In this document: positions 9,205-18,846 of the stretch, piece after piece
Position numbering within the stretch: position 1 is the first letter of the stretch
Layout of the letters: every line of letters begins with the position of its first letter
Source: Deltaproteobacteria bacterium
Lineage (GTDB): Bacteria > Bdellovibrionota > JACOXK01
Assembly: GCA_016186995.1 (NCBI GenBank)
Contig: JACPKQ010000003.1
Coordinates: 1-64,000, forward strand
Direction: 5' to 3'
DNA: 64,000 bases
The notes under the pieces: model-generated
Seen by the model: the letters and a program-made list of their open reading frames with translations, nothing else
The model's database searches: none
Told to the model about the DNA's origin: nothing
Position numbers and translations under genes: made by a program

Positions 9205-11550
9205 TTATTGTGGGTTCAAGACATCATGAAAGACAAATTCAAGTGTTTTTTCTTCACTCCAAACCTCTTCTTTTGTGAGGTAGGCAAAATGAATAGCATA
9301 AAGACCCTCTTCTTCAAAAATTTCTTTTAAATTAAATCCTTCTTGTTCAAAATTAAGAGAAACAACATCACCCTGAATGCTAAACAATTCTTGACTTAAG
9401 AGTGAATGTCCAAAACGATTACTTTCATACACAGTGATATCAGCTAAGGTTTTTATTTTTTGAACTTTGATATAGAGTTTTTGGATGTTTTCACCTGAAA
9501 CGTTAGTTTTGAAGTTGAGTGTGAGTGGAGATTCTTTATTATTTTTATAAAGAACAGCCTCTGTGATAACAGATCTATTGATTTTTTGAGGGCCTTCTTC
9601 AAACTCACGACCTTGATTCAATGTTTCTTCATAAGGAGAACTATTAATTTCACGTCCCCAGGTTTTATGAATGGAGAGAATATCTTTACCTGCTATGCCG
9701 AATTCTTGATACGTATTTTCTCGAGAGGCAAGAATTGTAAAAAGTTGTAAAAGAGAAAATTGAAGTGTGGGATATGAAAATGCTTTTGTGAGAGAAAGCA
9801 TTTTTTCTTGAACATTGGGTTTATTTTTAAGTTGAAGTAATCTTTCTTTAATATCTTTTAAACCCTCTTTAACTTCTTTATGTTTTAAGTATCTTCTTAT
9901 ATCAAAAATTTTCTCTCCTTGAATTTCTACATAGACAGAGTCATGAAGTGATTTTTCTAGTTGGCTGATCTCATCTTCAAAAACAATTTGAAAAACATGT
10001 TGAAGCACATCATTGGGTGTTTGAATAATATTGTTAATGGCATCTGTAGAAAATCTAATTTCATAGTGAGTGTTCGTTTTTCCATAATATTCATAAGGGT
10101 GAAAAAGTGTTCTGTACTTTTTAACAATAGGCTCAGGAAGTTGTGCTAGAAAGCTGCGTACTTCATAGCCTCTTGTTTTTTCAGAATTGAAGTTAATTTT
10201 AATAATAAGGTTTGGATTATAGCCAAAACCATTTTCGTCAATATCCACCTGTCCTGAAAGAGTGAAGTTCACAAGATCAGAATGGGTGAATAAATTATGA
10301 CTCTTATCAGAGTATTGTGTTATTGTTTGAAGAAATTGTGCCTTATCATTATTGTCAGGATCTTTATGCCAATGTGAAGAAAGTTCAAGTTGATTTGTTT
10401 TTTTAAATAAAATAACATCAAGATTGTTTTTTGAAAGATCATATTTAGATTCAACTTTTCTTTTTAAAATTTTTTTAACTCCTCGTCCTTCATTGGCATA
10501 TTGTTCGCTTGTAATAAAATCTCTTTGCATGGCAAGATCATAGGCTTTAATACCATCTGGGTTTTCTAAATCGTATTCATAAGCTTGATCAAAAGCATCT
10601 GCTCTAGATTGAGCAACGGTCATTTCAAAAGGTTTTTGGGCAAATTTCACAGTTGTTGAAAGATCAAAAGCTGTCACTTTATAATCAAAAAGTGGGTATT
10701 TACCTGAAGATCCTTTTGAAAAGGTTTTACTCCAAATTTTTTGGACTTTAACCTTTGCTTTTTTTGGGGCTGATTTAAGCACAGAAATTCTAAACTCATC
10801 ACGAATATAAACTCCAATACTGCCTAAAGCTATAAGCCCACCTGGAACTCCAAGACCAAGCGTTGAAAAAATACCACCATAAGTAGTGAAGCTAAAAAGC
10901 TCATTAACTTGAATATCATCAACCAATGTTTGGGCTGTGTAGGGTAAGTCGAAAGGAATGGTTACTTGCTTCCAATAGTTTGTGTAACGGGCTCTATCTT
11001 GAGAAAGAACCCCTAAAAGAATAGCGATTTCATCTAAAAGGTGACCTACTCCTTGAAATAAACTTTTAACACCAAACCAATTATTGGGAGAAAAAACAGT
11101 GTAAACTTTCTCCCATTTTGTTTGATGAGATCTTTTTTCTTTCCATTTTTCAAATTGGAGAAGTTTATCTTTATTATCCACTGTAAAGGTGTGCGCATAG
11201 CGGCGACCTATTTCACTACCAATGGTAAAATCAATTCCATATTGAGTTGAAATGGGCTGTGAGAAAACAACTCTTCCCTGAACATCAAAAATATCCACAA
11301 TGGTGTAGGAGCCATCGCGATTATCAAAAAAGCGTCTTCGTACGGTTCCTATTCCTGAAACATAATCATTTAAGCTAACTTTGAAATTTTGTGTTCCTAT
11401 AGCATCAAAAATTTCATCAGAGACACGCTCTTGTCCTGTTGTTCTCCAGTCTAAAATGAGAGAAGAAAGCTCCTCAATATCCAGTTCAATCCCGGCATAA
11501 CTGAGTGAATGTATTGAAAAAATAAGAATAAATGAAAGTAAAAAACGCAT
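9205..11550 (-). CDS. Large secreted protein of unknown function
   Basis: Signal peptide MRFLLSFILIFSIHSLSYA; about 780 aa from internal Met; no family recognised. Confidence 0.65.
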   Translation of the reverse strand: MRFLLSFILIFSIHSLSYAGIELDIEELSSLILDWRTTGQERVSDEIFDAIGTQNFKVSLNDYVSGIGTVRRRFFDNRDGSYTIVDIFDVQGRVVFSQPISTQYGIDFTIGSEIGRRYAHTFTVDNKDKLLQFEKWKEKRSHQTKWEKVYTVFSPNNWFGVKSLFQGVGHLLDEIAILLGVLSQDRARYTNYWKQVTIPFDLPYTAQTLVDDIQVNELFSFTTYGGIFSTLGLGVPGGLIALGSIGVYIRDEFRISVLKSAPKKAKVKVQKIWSKTFSKGSSGKYPLFDYKVTAFDLSTTVKFAQKPFEMTVAQSRADAFDQAYEYDLENPDGIKAYDLAMQRDFITSEQYANEGRGVKKILKRKVESKYDLSKNNLDVILFKKTNQLELSSHWHKDPDNNDKAQFLQTITQYSDKSHNLFTHSDLVNFTLSGQVDIDENGFGYNPNLIIKINFNSEKTRGYEVRSFLAQLPEPIVKKYRTLFHPYEYYGKTNTHYEIRFSTDAINNIIQTPNDVLQHVFQIVFEDEISQLEKSLHDSVYVEIQGEKIFDIRRYLKHKEVKEGLKDIKERLLQLKNKPNVQEKMLSLTKAFSYPTLQFSLLQLFTILASRENTYQEFGIAGKDILSIHKTWGREINSSPYEETLNQGREFEEGPQKINRSVITEAVLYKNNKESPLTLNFKTNVSGENIQKLYIKVQKIKTLADITVYESNRFGHSLLSQELFSIQGDVVSLNFEQEGFNLKEIFEEEGLYAIHFAYLTKEEVWSEEKTLEFVFHDVLNPQ

Positions 11551-11603
11551 TGAGAGAGGTTTTTTAGCCCTGTTTAGGGCAAAATTCAAGCTTAAACAAT
11601 AGA

Positions 11604-11742
11604 GTGTCATTGCGAGTGAAGCGAAGCAAACGCCTAGAATTTCTAATAGAAATTCTAGGAGATCCTTCAGTTGTTTACTTTGTAAACTACTTCAGGATAA
11701 AAATATTTAAGCCTGGCGTTGCATAAATATTTTTATTTTTTT
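11604..11742. repeat. Intergenic palindromic repeat cluster
   Basis: GTCATTGCGAGTGAAGCGAAGCAA followed by a 13-bp perfect palindrome and two further hairpins. Confidence 0.7.
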
Positions 11743-12473
11743 GACATGATTCGATAGATGTTGTGAGCAAAGGCTTCGGCTACCTTTTGAAGATGAGGAG
11801 TTTCAGTATCAGAGGATGTAATATGATGAGGGTTCACTTTATAGTTATCTGCGTAAAAAAGTGCAAAAACTTTCTTTTTGATAAGAACAGGAATCACAGT
11901 AATATCATCAGTACGTGTAACCCCAAGTGATTCATAAAAAAGATGATCTCCATGTTTATGGTTCCACATGCCTGTATAGTGGTTCTGTTTCTCAATACAA
12001 TATTTAAAAACAGATTCATCGACAAGTGGAATGCTGACATTTGCAATATTGTGTGAAAATTCAGGACTTCCAGCGCCACGCCATCCTACAATGTAGGTAC
12101 GGGTTACAAGAAGAAGAGCAGCTCGTTCAAAAAAGGAAGTGAGTTCATCCAAAATAATACTGGCTAACTCCTCTTTGGTTTTCGCTGCTTGTAGAGCTTC
12201 TATTATTTTTTTTACACCATCCCCTTTGTCCCCTCCCATCGAGGGAGGGGAAGTAAGGGGTGGTTTTTCATTTATAAATTTTAGTTTTTTCTTTTTTAAA
12301 CTTATTTTTTGAGAGGGTTCTTTTTTGGGTGAAGCTTCTTCTTGTTTTTGAGGAGGCTCTGATGGAATGTGGGTTTTTTCCTTTTCTCTTTGCAAAGCCA
12401 CTTCACGGGCTCTACGTGCTGAAAATTCGTGTGGGAGAGTAAAATCGAATTCGAGATTTTGTGATCTCTTCAT
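11733..12473 (-). CDS. GAF-domain-like protein with basic, low-complexity N-terminus
   Basis: C-terminal half (LDELTSFFERAALLLVTRTYIVGW...VIPVLIKKKVFALFYADN) reads as a GAF-type fold. Confidence 0.55.
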   Translation of the reverse strand: MKRSQNLEFDFTLPHEFSARRAREVALQREKEKTHIPSEPPQKQEEASPKKEPSQKISLKKKKLKFINEKPPLTSPPSMGGDKGDGVKKIIEALQAAKTKEELASIILDELTSFFERAALLLVTRTYIVGWRGAGSPEFSHNIANVSIPLVDESVFKYCIEKQNHYTGMWNHKHGDHLFYESLGVTRTDDITVIPVLIKKKVFALFYADNYKVNPHHITSSDTETPHLQKVAEAFAHNIYRIMSKK

Positions 12474-12508
12474 TGACTCTAACTTATTAATATCATAAAT
12501 ATTTTTTT

Positions 12509-13663
12509 ATGGAAAGAATCTATTTAGATCACAATGCCACAACTCCTATTGATGAAAGTGTTTTAGAGGCGATGCTTCCTTATCTCAAGGATCGATTTGG
12601 AAACCCTTCGAGTATTCACTCTGAGGGGCAGGTAGTGAAAGAAGCTTTAAATCGTGCCAGAGAGCAGGTTGCAGAATATTTGGGGGCAGAATCTTCAGAA
12701 ATTGTTTTTACAAGCTGTGGTACTGAGAGCGATAACATGTCTTTGATAGGTATTTATGATTATGTAAGAGGAAAGGGAAATCATATTATTACAACTCAGG
12801 TGGAACACTCAGCCATTATGCAGTCTTGTAAATATCTTGAAAGCCGTGGAGCAGAGGTGACTTATCTACCGGTCAATAGGGATGGTGAACTTGATCTTGA
12901 AGAGTATAAAAAGAGTTTTCGTGAAGGAACGCTCCTTGTTTCAGTGATGATGGCAAACAACGAAACAGGCGTTATTTTTCCTATTGAAGAAATGGTAACA
13001 ATAGCCCATGAGAAAGGTGTTCTTTTTCATACCGATGGAGTTCAAGCGGTTGGGAAGCTTGCTTTTAACGTCAAAGAGCTCGATGTGGATTTGCTTTCAC
13101 TTTCCGGGCACAAAATTTATGCCCCTAAGGGCGTGGGTGCTGTCTATATTAAAAAAGGGGTTCCTTGTATGTCTGTGGTCAAGGGTGGCACACAAGAAAA
13201 AGGTCGCCGGGGTGGAACAGAAAATCTGGCAAGTATTGTAGGCTTAGGGCAGGCTATGGAAAGACTTTTCCACCACCAAGAAGAAGAAAATAAAAAAATA
13301 AAAAAATTACGTGATTTTTTTGAAGAAAATATTGTGGCAAAGGTTCAAGGAAGTTATGTGAATGGTGTGAGAGAAAAGCGTGTTCCTAATACCTCAAATA
13401 TTTGTTTTAAAGGGGTTGAAGGCGAGGGTGTTATTTTATCTCTAGATCTTAAAGGTATTTCTGCTTCAAGTGGCTCAGCCTGCAGTTCTGGAGCTATTGA
13501 GCCTTCTCGAATCCTGCTTTCCATGGGCAGAAGTAAAGAAGAGGCGGGGGCTAGCGTTCGGTTTTCTTTTGGTAAAAGCAATACCCAAGAACAAGTTCGT
13601 AAAACAGTTGAAATCATCCCTCACGTTGTTGAAAAATTAAGAGCCTATTCCCCATTCGCTTAA
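12509..13663 (+). CDS. iscS: Cysteine desulfurase
   Basis: YLDHNATTPID, LSGHKIYAPKGVGA, SGSACSSG motifs. Confidence 0.93.
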   Translation: MERIYLDHNATTPIDESVLEAMLPYLKDRFGNPSSIHSEGQVVKEALNRAREQVAEYLGAESSEIVFTSCGTESDNMSLIGIYDYVRGKGNHIITTQVEHSAIMQSCKYLESRGAEVTYLPVNRDGELDLEEYKKSFREGTLLVSVMMANNETGVIFPIEEMVTIAHEKGVLFHTDGVQAVGKLAFNVKELDVDLLSLSGHKIYAPKGVGAVYIKKGVPCMSVVKGGTQEKGRRGGTENLASIVGLGQAMERLFHHQEEENKKIKKLRDFFEENIVAKVQGSYVNGVREKRVPNTSNICFKGVEGEGVILSLDLKGISASSGSACSSGAIEPSRILLSMGRSKEEAGASVRFSFGKSNTQEQVRKTVEIIPHVVEKLRAYSPFA

Positions 13664-13694
13664 AAAACGTTTATATGTTAAAGAGTCAAAATCT

Positions 13695-14744
13695 ATGAGT
13701 CCTAAAAAAAGAGTTGTTATGGCTATGAGTGGTGGGGTGGATAGCTCTGTTGCTGCCTATCTTTTAAAAAAAAAAGGGTATGATGTTGTAGGCATTGCCA
13801 TGAAGCTTTACGAGCAAACCAAACAAGATCGAAGTTCAGGTTGTTGTTCTCCTGAAGATTTTGAAGATGCCAGACGTGTGGCAGAAAAAATTGGAATCCC
13901 TTTTTATGTTATAGACCTTCAAGAGAGTTTCAAACGAGCTGTTATTGATTATTTTATCAGCGAGTATAAAAAAGGTCGCACACCCAACCCTTGTGTGATG
14001 TGCAACGAAAAAATGAAATTTGATGTGCTTATTAAAAAGGGTTTGGCTCTTGATGCTGATTATGTAGCCACAGGACACTATGCTCAAATCAAACATGGAG
14101 AGGAACCAGAACTTTTTATTTCGAAGGATAAAAATAAAGATCAAACTTATTTTCTTTTTTCAATTCAAAAACAAGCACTGAATCGAATGCTTTTTCCTGT
14201 AGGGCATCTTGAAAAAGGTGAAGTGAGGAAAATAGCAGAAGAGCAGGGGTTTGTTACGGCCCATAAGCCTGAATCTCAAGAGATTTGTTTTGTAACTAAC
14301 GACGATTATAAATCTTTTTTAAAACCTTATATTGAAGCACAAGTTGGGAAAATTAAAGACGAAGCTGGAAATATTGTTGGGGAACATCAAGGTTACATGA
14401 ATTATACAAAAGGGCAGAGAAGGGGGTTGGGGATAGCTCATTCCGAACCACTTTATGTAAAAGAAATTGATTCAAAAAATAATGAAGTCAGGGTCTCTCA
14501 GAGAGGATCTCTTTTTGAGAAGGGTTTTGTTTGTGAAAAAATGAATTGGTTTACAAGCCATCACAATAGAATATTAGAAGTTAAAACAAGGTATCGGCAA
14601 AAAACAGTTCCCGTTCATATTGTGGAAGAAAAAGAAGGTTTTTTACATGTTAAGCTTCAAAAACCTTTATTTGCTATTTCTCCTGGACAGGCAGCTGTGT
14701 TTTATGAAGGGGATCGTCTTATTGGCGGCGGATGGATCCATTAG
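13695..14744 (+). CDS. mnmA: tRNA-specific 2-thiouridylase MnmA
   Basis: AMSGGVDSSVAAYLL, NPCVMCNEKMKF, ESQEICFV motifs. Confidence 0.95.
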   Translation: MSPKKRVVMAMSGGVDSSVAAYLLKKKGYDVVGIAMKLYEQTKQDRSSGCCSPEDFEDARRVAEKIGIPFYVIDLQESFKRAVIDYFISEYKKGRTPNPCVMCNEKMKFDVLIKKGLALDADYVATGHYAQIKHGEEPELFISKDKNKDQTYFLFSIQKQALNRMLFPVGHLEKGEVRKIAEEQGFVTAHKPESQEICFVTNDDYKSFLKPYIEAQVGKIKDEAGNIVGEHQGYMNYTKGQRRGLGIAHSEPLYVKEIDSKNNEVRVSQRGSLFEKGFVCEKMNWFTSHHNRILEVKTRYRQKTVPVHIVEEKEGFLHVKLQKPLFAISPGQAAVFYEGDRLIGGGWIH

Positions 14745-15493
14745 GGCTGTGTTTGAGTAATTTCAAAAAATATGTTAAAAAACAGGCGATTATGCCTCTT
14801 TCTAAAACCGATACATTAAATGAACTACAAGCACAAATAGGGTATTTTTTTAAGGATCTCGAGCTTCTTAAAAAGTCTCTTACCCATGGTTCTTATTATC
14901 ACGAGAATAAAGATCACTCTTCCCATAACGAAAGGTTTGAGTTTTTAGGAGATGCTATTTTGGGTTTTGTGATTTCTGAAATTTTAATGGATGCTTTTCC
15001 ATTGAAAAGAGAAGGGGATTTATCTCAAATGAGAGCCGCTATTGTGAACCAAAAAACACTAGCAGAGATGGCATCTCAACTCAACTTAGGTGAGTATCTT
15101 TATTTAGGAAGAAGTGAAGAAAAAACAAATGGTAGAGAGAAGCCCTCTATTTTGGCTTCTGCTGTTGAGGCTCTTATAACAGCTATTTATAAAGATGGTG
15201 GATTTGAAGAAGTAAAGCTGTGTATCCAAAACTTGTTTTTAAATATTGTTAAAAAAATTGAGACAGAGTATGAAGTTATGGACTCTAAATCAAAGCTTCA
15301 ACAACTTTTACAAGGACGTTTTAGAATGGTTCCTTCCTATCACATTGTATCTCAAGAGGGGCCTGATCATCAAAAAACTTTTGAAGTGAAGCTTACGTTC
15401 CAAGGCAAAGAGTTAGCAAGAGGTAAAGGTAAAAATAAAAAAGAAGCAGAGTGCCAGGCAGCACGCCTTGCACTTGAGAGTATAGAAATATGA
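14732..15493 (+). CDS. rnc: Ribonuclease III
   Basis: HNERFEFLGDAILGFV signature; C-terminal dsRBD; true start may be the Met at about 14792. Confidence 0.93.
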   Translation: MDPLGLCLSNFKKYVKKQAIMPLSKTDTLNELQAQIGYFFKDLELLKKSLTHGSYYHENKDHSSHNERFEFLGDAILGFVISEILMDAFPLKREGDLSQMRAAIVNQKTLAEMASQLNLGEYLYLGRSEEKTNGREKPSILASAVEALITAIYKDGGFEEVKLCIQNLFLNIVKKIETEYEVMDSKSKLQQLLQGRFRMVPSYHIVSQEGPDHQKTFEVKLTFQGKELARGKGKNKKEAECQAARLALESIEI

Positions 15494-16824
15494 TTTACCC
15501 AAAGGTGGCTATTATCGGAAGACCTAATGTCGGCAAGTCCACCTTATTCAATCGTATGGTTAAGGGAAGAAATGCTATTGTTGGAGCTGAGGCAGGCATT
15601 ACCCGAGACCGCCATGATGCTTTTGTTTTTTGGAAGACAAAAAAATTTCAGATCATGGATACTGGTGGTATTGAGCCTACTGCGTCTCTAGATCTTGATC
15701 TTCTCATGCAAAAGCAAGTAGAACTTGCTTTAAACGAAGCAGAGCTTGTTTTATTTTTGCTTGATGGAAAGTTTGGAGTTCATCCTACAGATAAAATAAT
15801 TGCTCAGAGTTTAAGAAGAAAAAAGAAAAAAGTTTTGTGGGTTATCAATAAAGTAGATGTACCCAGGCTCGAACCAGATCTTTACGAGTTTTATGAGTTG
15901 GGAACCGATGCTTTTTATTATATTTCTGCAGAGCATGCTTTGGGTATTGAACAGCTTTTAGATGATATTGTAGAGGGACTTCCAGAAAGTAAGGAAGAGG
16001 AAAAGATAGAAGAAGAAGTGAAAATTGCACTTGTTGGGCGGCCTAATGTGGGTAAATCAACTCTTGTAAATAAGCTTTTGGGGCAAGAAAGATGTTTGGT
16101 AAGCCCGGAAGCGCTTACAACACGAGATGCTATTGATACTTATCTTGTACGAGACCATGTTCTTTTTACGCTTATTGACACAGCAGGTATTCGAAAAAGA
16201 AATAAAGTAAATACAGATTTAGAGTTTTATGCAACCACTCGAAGTGAAAAAGCGATCAAGAGAGCAGATGTTGCATTTCTTTTGATTGATGCAGAAGATG
16301 GTATTGTTGAACAAGATTTAAAAATTGCGAACTCTGCCATTGAAGCAGGAACTTCACTTATGATTCTTGTGAATAAATGGGATCTTATCCACAAAGATAC
16401 AAAAACCGCTCAAGAGTTTGAAAAGGACTTTCGATATAAGTATCCACAATTTCATTGGGTGCCTCTTATTTTTCTTTCTGCTTTAACAGGGCAACGTGTT
16501 CATAAACTTTTAGACATGTCCCTTGGAATTCTAGAAGAAAGAAGGAAGCGTCTTACAGGAGATGTACTTAAATTATTTTTAGAGAGAAAACTGGAAGAAC
16601 TTTCTCCACCTTTTTATCGTGGGAAAAAACCTCGTATTTCAAAACTTTCTCAAATGGATGTTTCTCCGCCTTTATTTTATTTTAAAACAAATCCAATCAA
16701 TAGTATTAAGGATTCTTATAAGCAGTATCTCCAAAATGCGCTTCGTGATGAGTTTGGATTTCGGGCTACGCCTTTAAAATGTGTTTTTCGAAAAACTATT
16801 CATCACCGTCCCTATCATTCTTAA
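15490..16824 (+). CDS. der: GTPase Der (EngA)
   Basis: Two G1 motifs (GRPNVGKSTLFN, GRPNVGKSTLVN), two DTAG/DTGG boxes, NKWD. Confidence 0.95.
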   Translation: MIYPKVAIIGRPNVGKSTLFNRMVKGRNAIVGAEAGITRDRHDAFVFWKTKKFQIMDTGGIEPTASLDLDLLMQKQVELALNEAELVLFLLDGKFGVHPTDKIIAQSLRRKKKKVLWVINKVDVPRLEPDLYEFYELGTDAFYYISAEHALGIEQLLDDIVEGLPESKEEEKIEEEVKIALVGRPNVGKSTLVNKLLGQERCLVSPEALTTRDAIDTYLVRDHVLFTLIDTAGIRKRNKVNTDLEFYATTRSEKAIKRADVAFLLIDAEDGIVEQDLKIANSAIEAGTSLMILVNKWDLIHKDTKTAQEFEKDFRYKYPQFHWVPLIFLSALTGQRVHKLLDMSLGILEERRKRLTGDVLKLFLERKLEELSPPFYRGKKPRISKLSQMDVSPPLFYFKTNPINSIKDSYKQYLQNALRDEFGFRATPLKCVFRKTIHHRPYHS

Positions 16825-16856
16825 CCATTTTCCCTGTCACGCCTCAAGTGCTTTCC

Positions 16857-16965
16857 CTGTCACCCTGAACAGCCCTTCTGTCACCCTGAACAGCCCTTCT
16901 GTCACCCTGAGTGTAACGAAGGGTATAATCATGAAGTATATTCTTCGCGTTGCTCAGAATGACAG
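16857..16965. repeat. 21-bp tandem repeat plus inverted-repeat element
   Basis: CTGTCACCCTGAACAGCCCTT about 2.6 copies (16857-16911), last copy folding with CTCAGAATGACAG (16953-16965). Confidence 0.8.
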
Positions 16966-17146
16966 CATTCGAGTCTATGTCAAAAAATGGTTGCCATCTG
17001 GAGCGTAAGTCAAGCGCAGCCAATGTTTTCAAATATTCAGAATTTCGGATCCCGGACAGTGCTTGAGCACTTACGGGATAATGAAGAATCCGGTATGACA
17101 AGTGTAGCGAGCCATGAAGCGGAAGATAGTAACCATTTTTAAGAAC
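16960..17146. repeat. Structured dispersed repeat, copy A
   Basis: Aligns almost gaplessly with 33189-33376; conserved hairpin ATCCCGGACAGTGCTTGAGCACTTACGGGAT (17049-17079); outer stem AAAAATGGTT../..AACCATTTTT. Confidence 0.85.
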
Positions 17147-17261
17147 TGACAACAGAAAATGCTGGGATGGCAGAGTACTTTTTGGATGCAACTAAGATTT
17201 TGACTTGCATCTCTGTGTTAAATTTGTAGAATGAAATCTTTTCTAGATTTTGGAGGCCTAT

Positions 17262-18740
17262 ATGTCTTTACGAGAACGTTGGGGAAGTCGATCTGCTTTT
17301 GTGATGGCAGCTATTGGAAGTGCTGTCGGATTAGGGAACGTATGGAGATATCCTTATGTTGTGTACAAAAGCGGGGGTGGGGCTTTTCTCATTCCTTTTC
17401 TTGTTGCCCTTTTAACGGCCGGAATCCCTCTTATGATTCTCGAATATTGGCTGGGTCAAAGAGCACAAGCAGGGGCTCCACAGTCACTTAAAAAAACACA
17501 CAAAAATTTTGAATGGGTGGGCTGGTGGGCTCTGATGGCTGCACTCATTCTTACTTTTTATTATGCGGTTGTAATGAGTTGGTGTTTTAATTATTTGTAT
17601 TATGCATGGAGTCTTCCTGAATGGTCCCCCAATGCTAAAGATTTCTTTTTTGCAAAAGTTTTACAAGTGTCTTCAGGGCCCTTTGATTTTGGCGAGTTTC
17701 CTTATGTGGCTTGGCCTGTTGTTATGGGTTTAGCCATTTCTTGGATTTCTGTTTATTTAATTATTTGTAAAGGGGTGGCACGAGTCGGAAAAGTTGTTTT
17801 GATTACTGTACCTCTGCCTGTGATACTTTTATTAATACTTGTCATCCGTGGTATGACATTGGATGGATCGGGGGAAGGGCTTAAGTTTTTTTTAGAACCT
17901 AATTTTGCTGCACTGAAGGATCCAACAATTTGGCTTTCTGCTTATGGGCAGGTTTTCTTTTCTTTAAGTCTTGGCTTTGGAACTTTAATTGCTTATGCAA
18001 GCTATACACCTAAAAATTCAGATATTACAAATAATGCTTTTATTGTTTCTTTAGCAGATTGCGGCATTAGTTACATGGCGGGTTTTGCTATTTTTAGTAC
18101 ACTTGGATATCTTGCTTTTTCTCAAGGCCTTCCTGTTCAAGATGTTGTTTCTAAAGGCCCTGGACTTGCTTTTATTGTTTACCCAACAGCTCTCAGTCTT
18201 ATGCCTTTGGGTGCTATTTTGGCTGTTCTTTTTTTCATTATGCTTTTGACCCTAGGAATTGATTCACTTTTTTCAATGGTTGAGGGTGTTATTGCAGGGG
18301 TACACGATAAATGGGGTTTTTCTAAAGGAAAGCTTGTGGGGCTTTATTGTATTTTTGCATTTATGATGGGGTTACTTTTCGCATCCAAGGCGGGGCTTTA
18401 TTGGTTAGATATTATTGATCATTTTGTGACTGAATACACACTTCTTCTTGTAGGACTCTTTCAGTGTGTTGCTGTTGGATGGTTTTCCAATATTAGCCAA
18501 GCAAGACAAGAAATTAACAAACAAAGTGATTTTTCGTTAGGAATCTGGTGGGAGCTTTGCATTAAATATATAGCTCCAGTGATATTGGTAGCTATTTTAG
18601 GATCGAGTCTTTATCAAGAACTTCAAAAACCTTATGAAGGTTATCCTTCTCAAGCTTTAGCCATTGGAGTGGCTATGACAGCATCGGCTTTTTTAGCCGG
18701 CTGGCTGTTTGCTTCACTCAAAGGAAGACATCATGAATGA
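17262..18740 (+). CDS. Sodium:neurotransmitter symporter (NSS/SNF) family transporter
   Basis: AIGSAVGLGNVWRYPYVVYKSGGGAFLIPF signature; start at MSLRERWGSR behind GGAGG. Confidence 0.92.
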   Translation: MSLRERWGSRSAFVMAAIGSAVGLGNVWRYPYVVYKSGGGAFLIPFLVALLTAGIPLMILEYWLGQRAQAGAPQSLKKTHKNFEWVGWWALMAALILTFYYAVVMSWCFNYLYYAWSLPEWSPNAKDFFFAKVLQVSSGPFDFGEFPYVAWPVVMGLAISWISVYLIICKGVARVGKVVLITVPLPVILLLILVIRGMTLDGSGEGLKFFLEPNFAALKDPTIWLSAYGQVFFSLSLGFGTLIAYASYTPKNSDITNNAFIVSLADCGISYMAGFAIFSTLGYLAFSQGLPVQDVVSKGPGLAFIVYPTALSLMPLGAILAVLFFIMLLTLGIDSLFSMVEGVIAGVHDKWGFSKGKLVGLYCIFAFMMGLLFASKAGLYWLDIIDHFVTEYTLLLVGLFQCVAVGWFSNISQARQEINKQSDFSLGIWWELCIKYIAPVILVAILGSSLYQELQKPYEGYPSQALAIGVAMTASAFLAGWLFASLKGRHHE

Positions 18741-18840
18741 TTTATCGTTACTAGCATGGGCAATTATGGGTGTTAACTGTCTTATTTTTTATGGTGGTCT
18801 TGCTTATTGTTTGACTGTTGCCATGAAAAAGAAGAAGTAG
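18733..18840 (+). CDS. 35-aa single-TM MetS-like NSS small subunit
   Basis: MNDLSLLAWAIMGVNCLIFYGGLAYCLTVAMKKKK, start overlaps stop of the transporter; absent from ORF track. Confidence 0.75.
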   Translation: MNDLSLLAWAIMGVNCLIFYGGLAYCLTVAMKKKK

Positions 18841-18846
18841 ATCACT

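Noticed and set aside
16781-17008. 75-aa plus-strand ORF with repeated SVTLNSP
   Set aside because: Overlaps der end and the 21-bp repeat array; repeat artefact
16844-17191. 115-aa minus-strand ORF (GDRRAVQGDRRAVQGDR...)
   Set aside because: Translation of the tandem/palindromic repeat and structured repeat A; no ribosome site, no plausible protein
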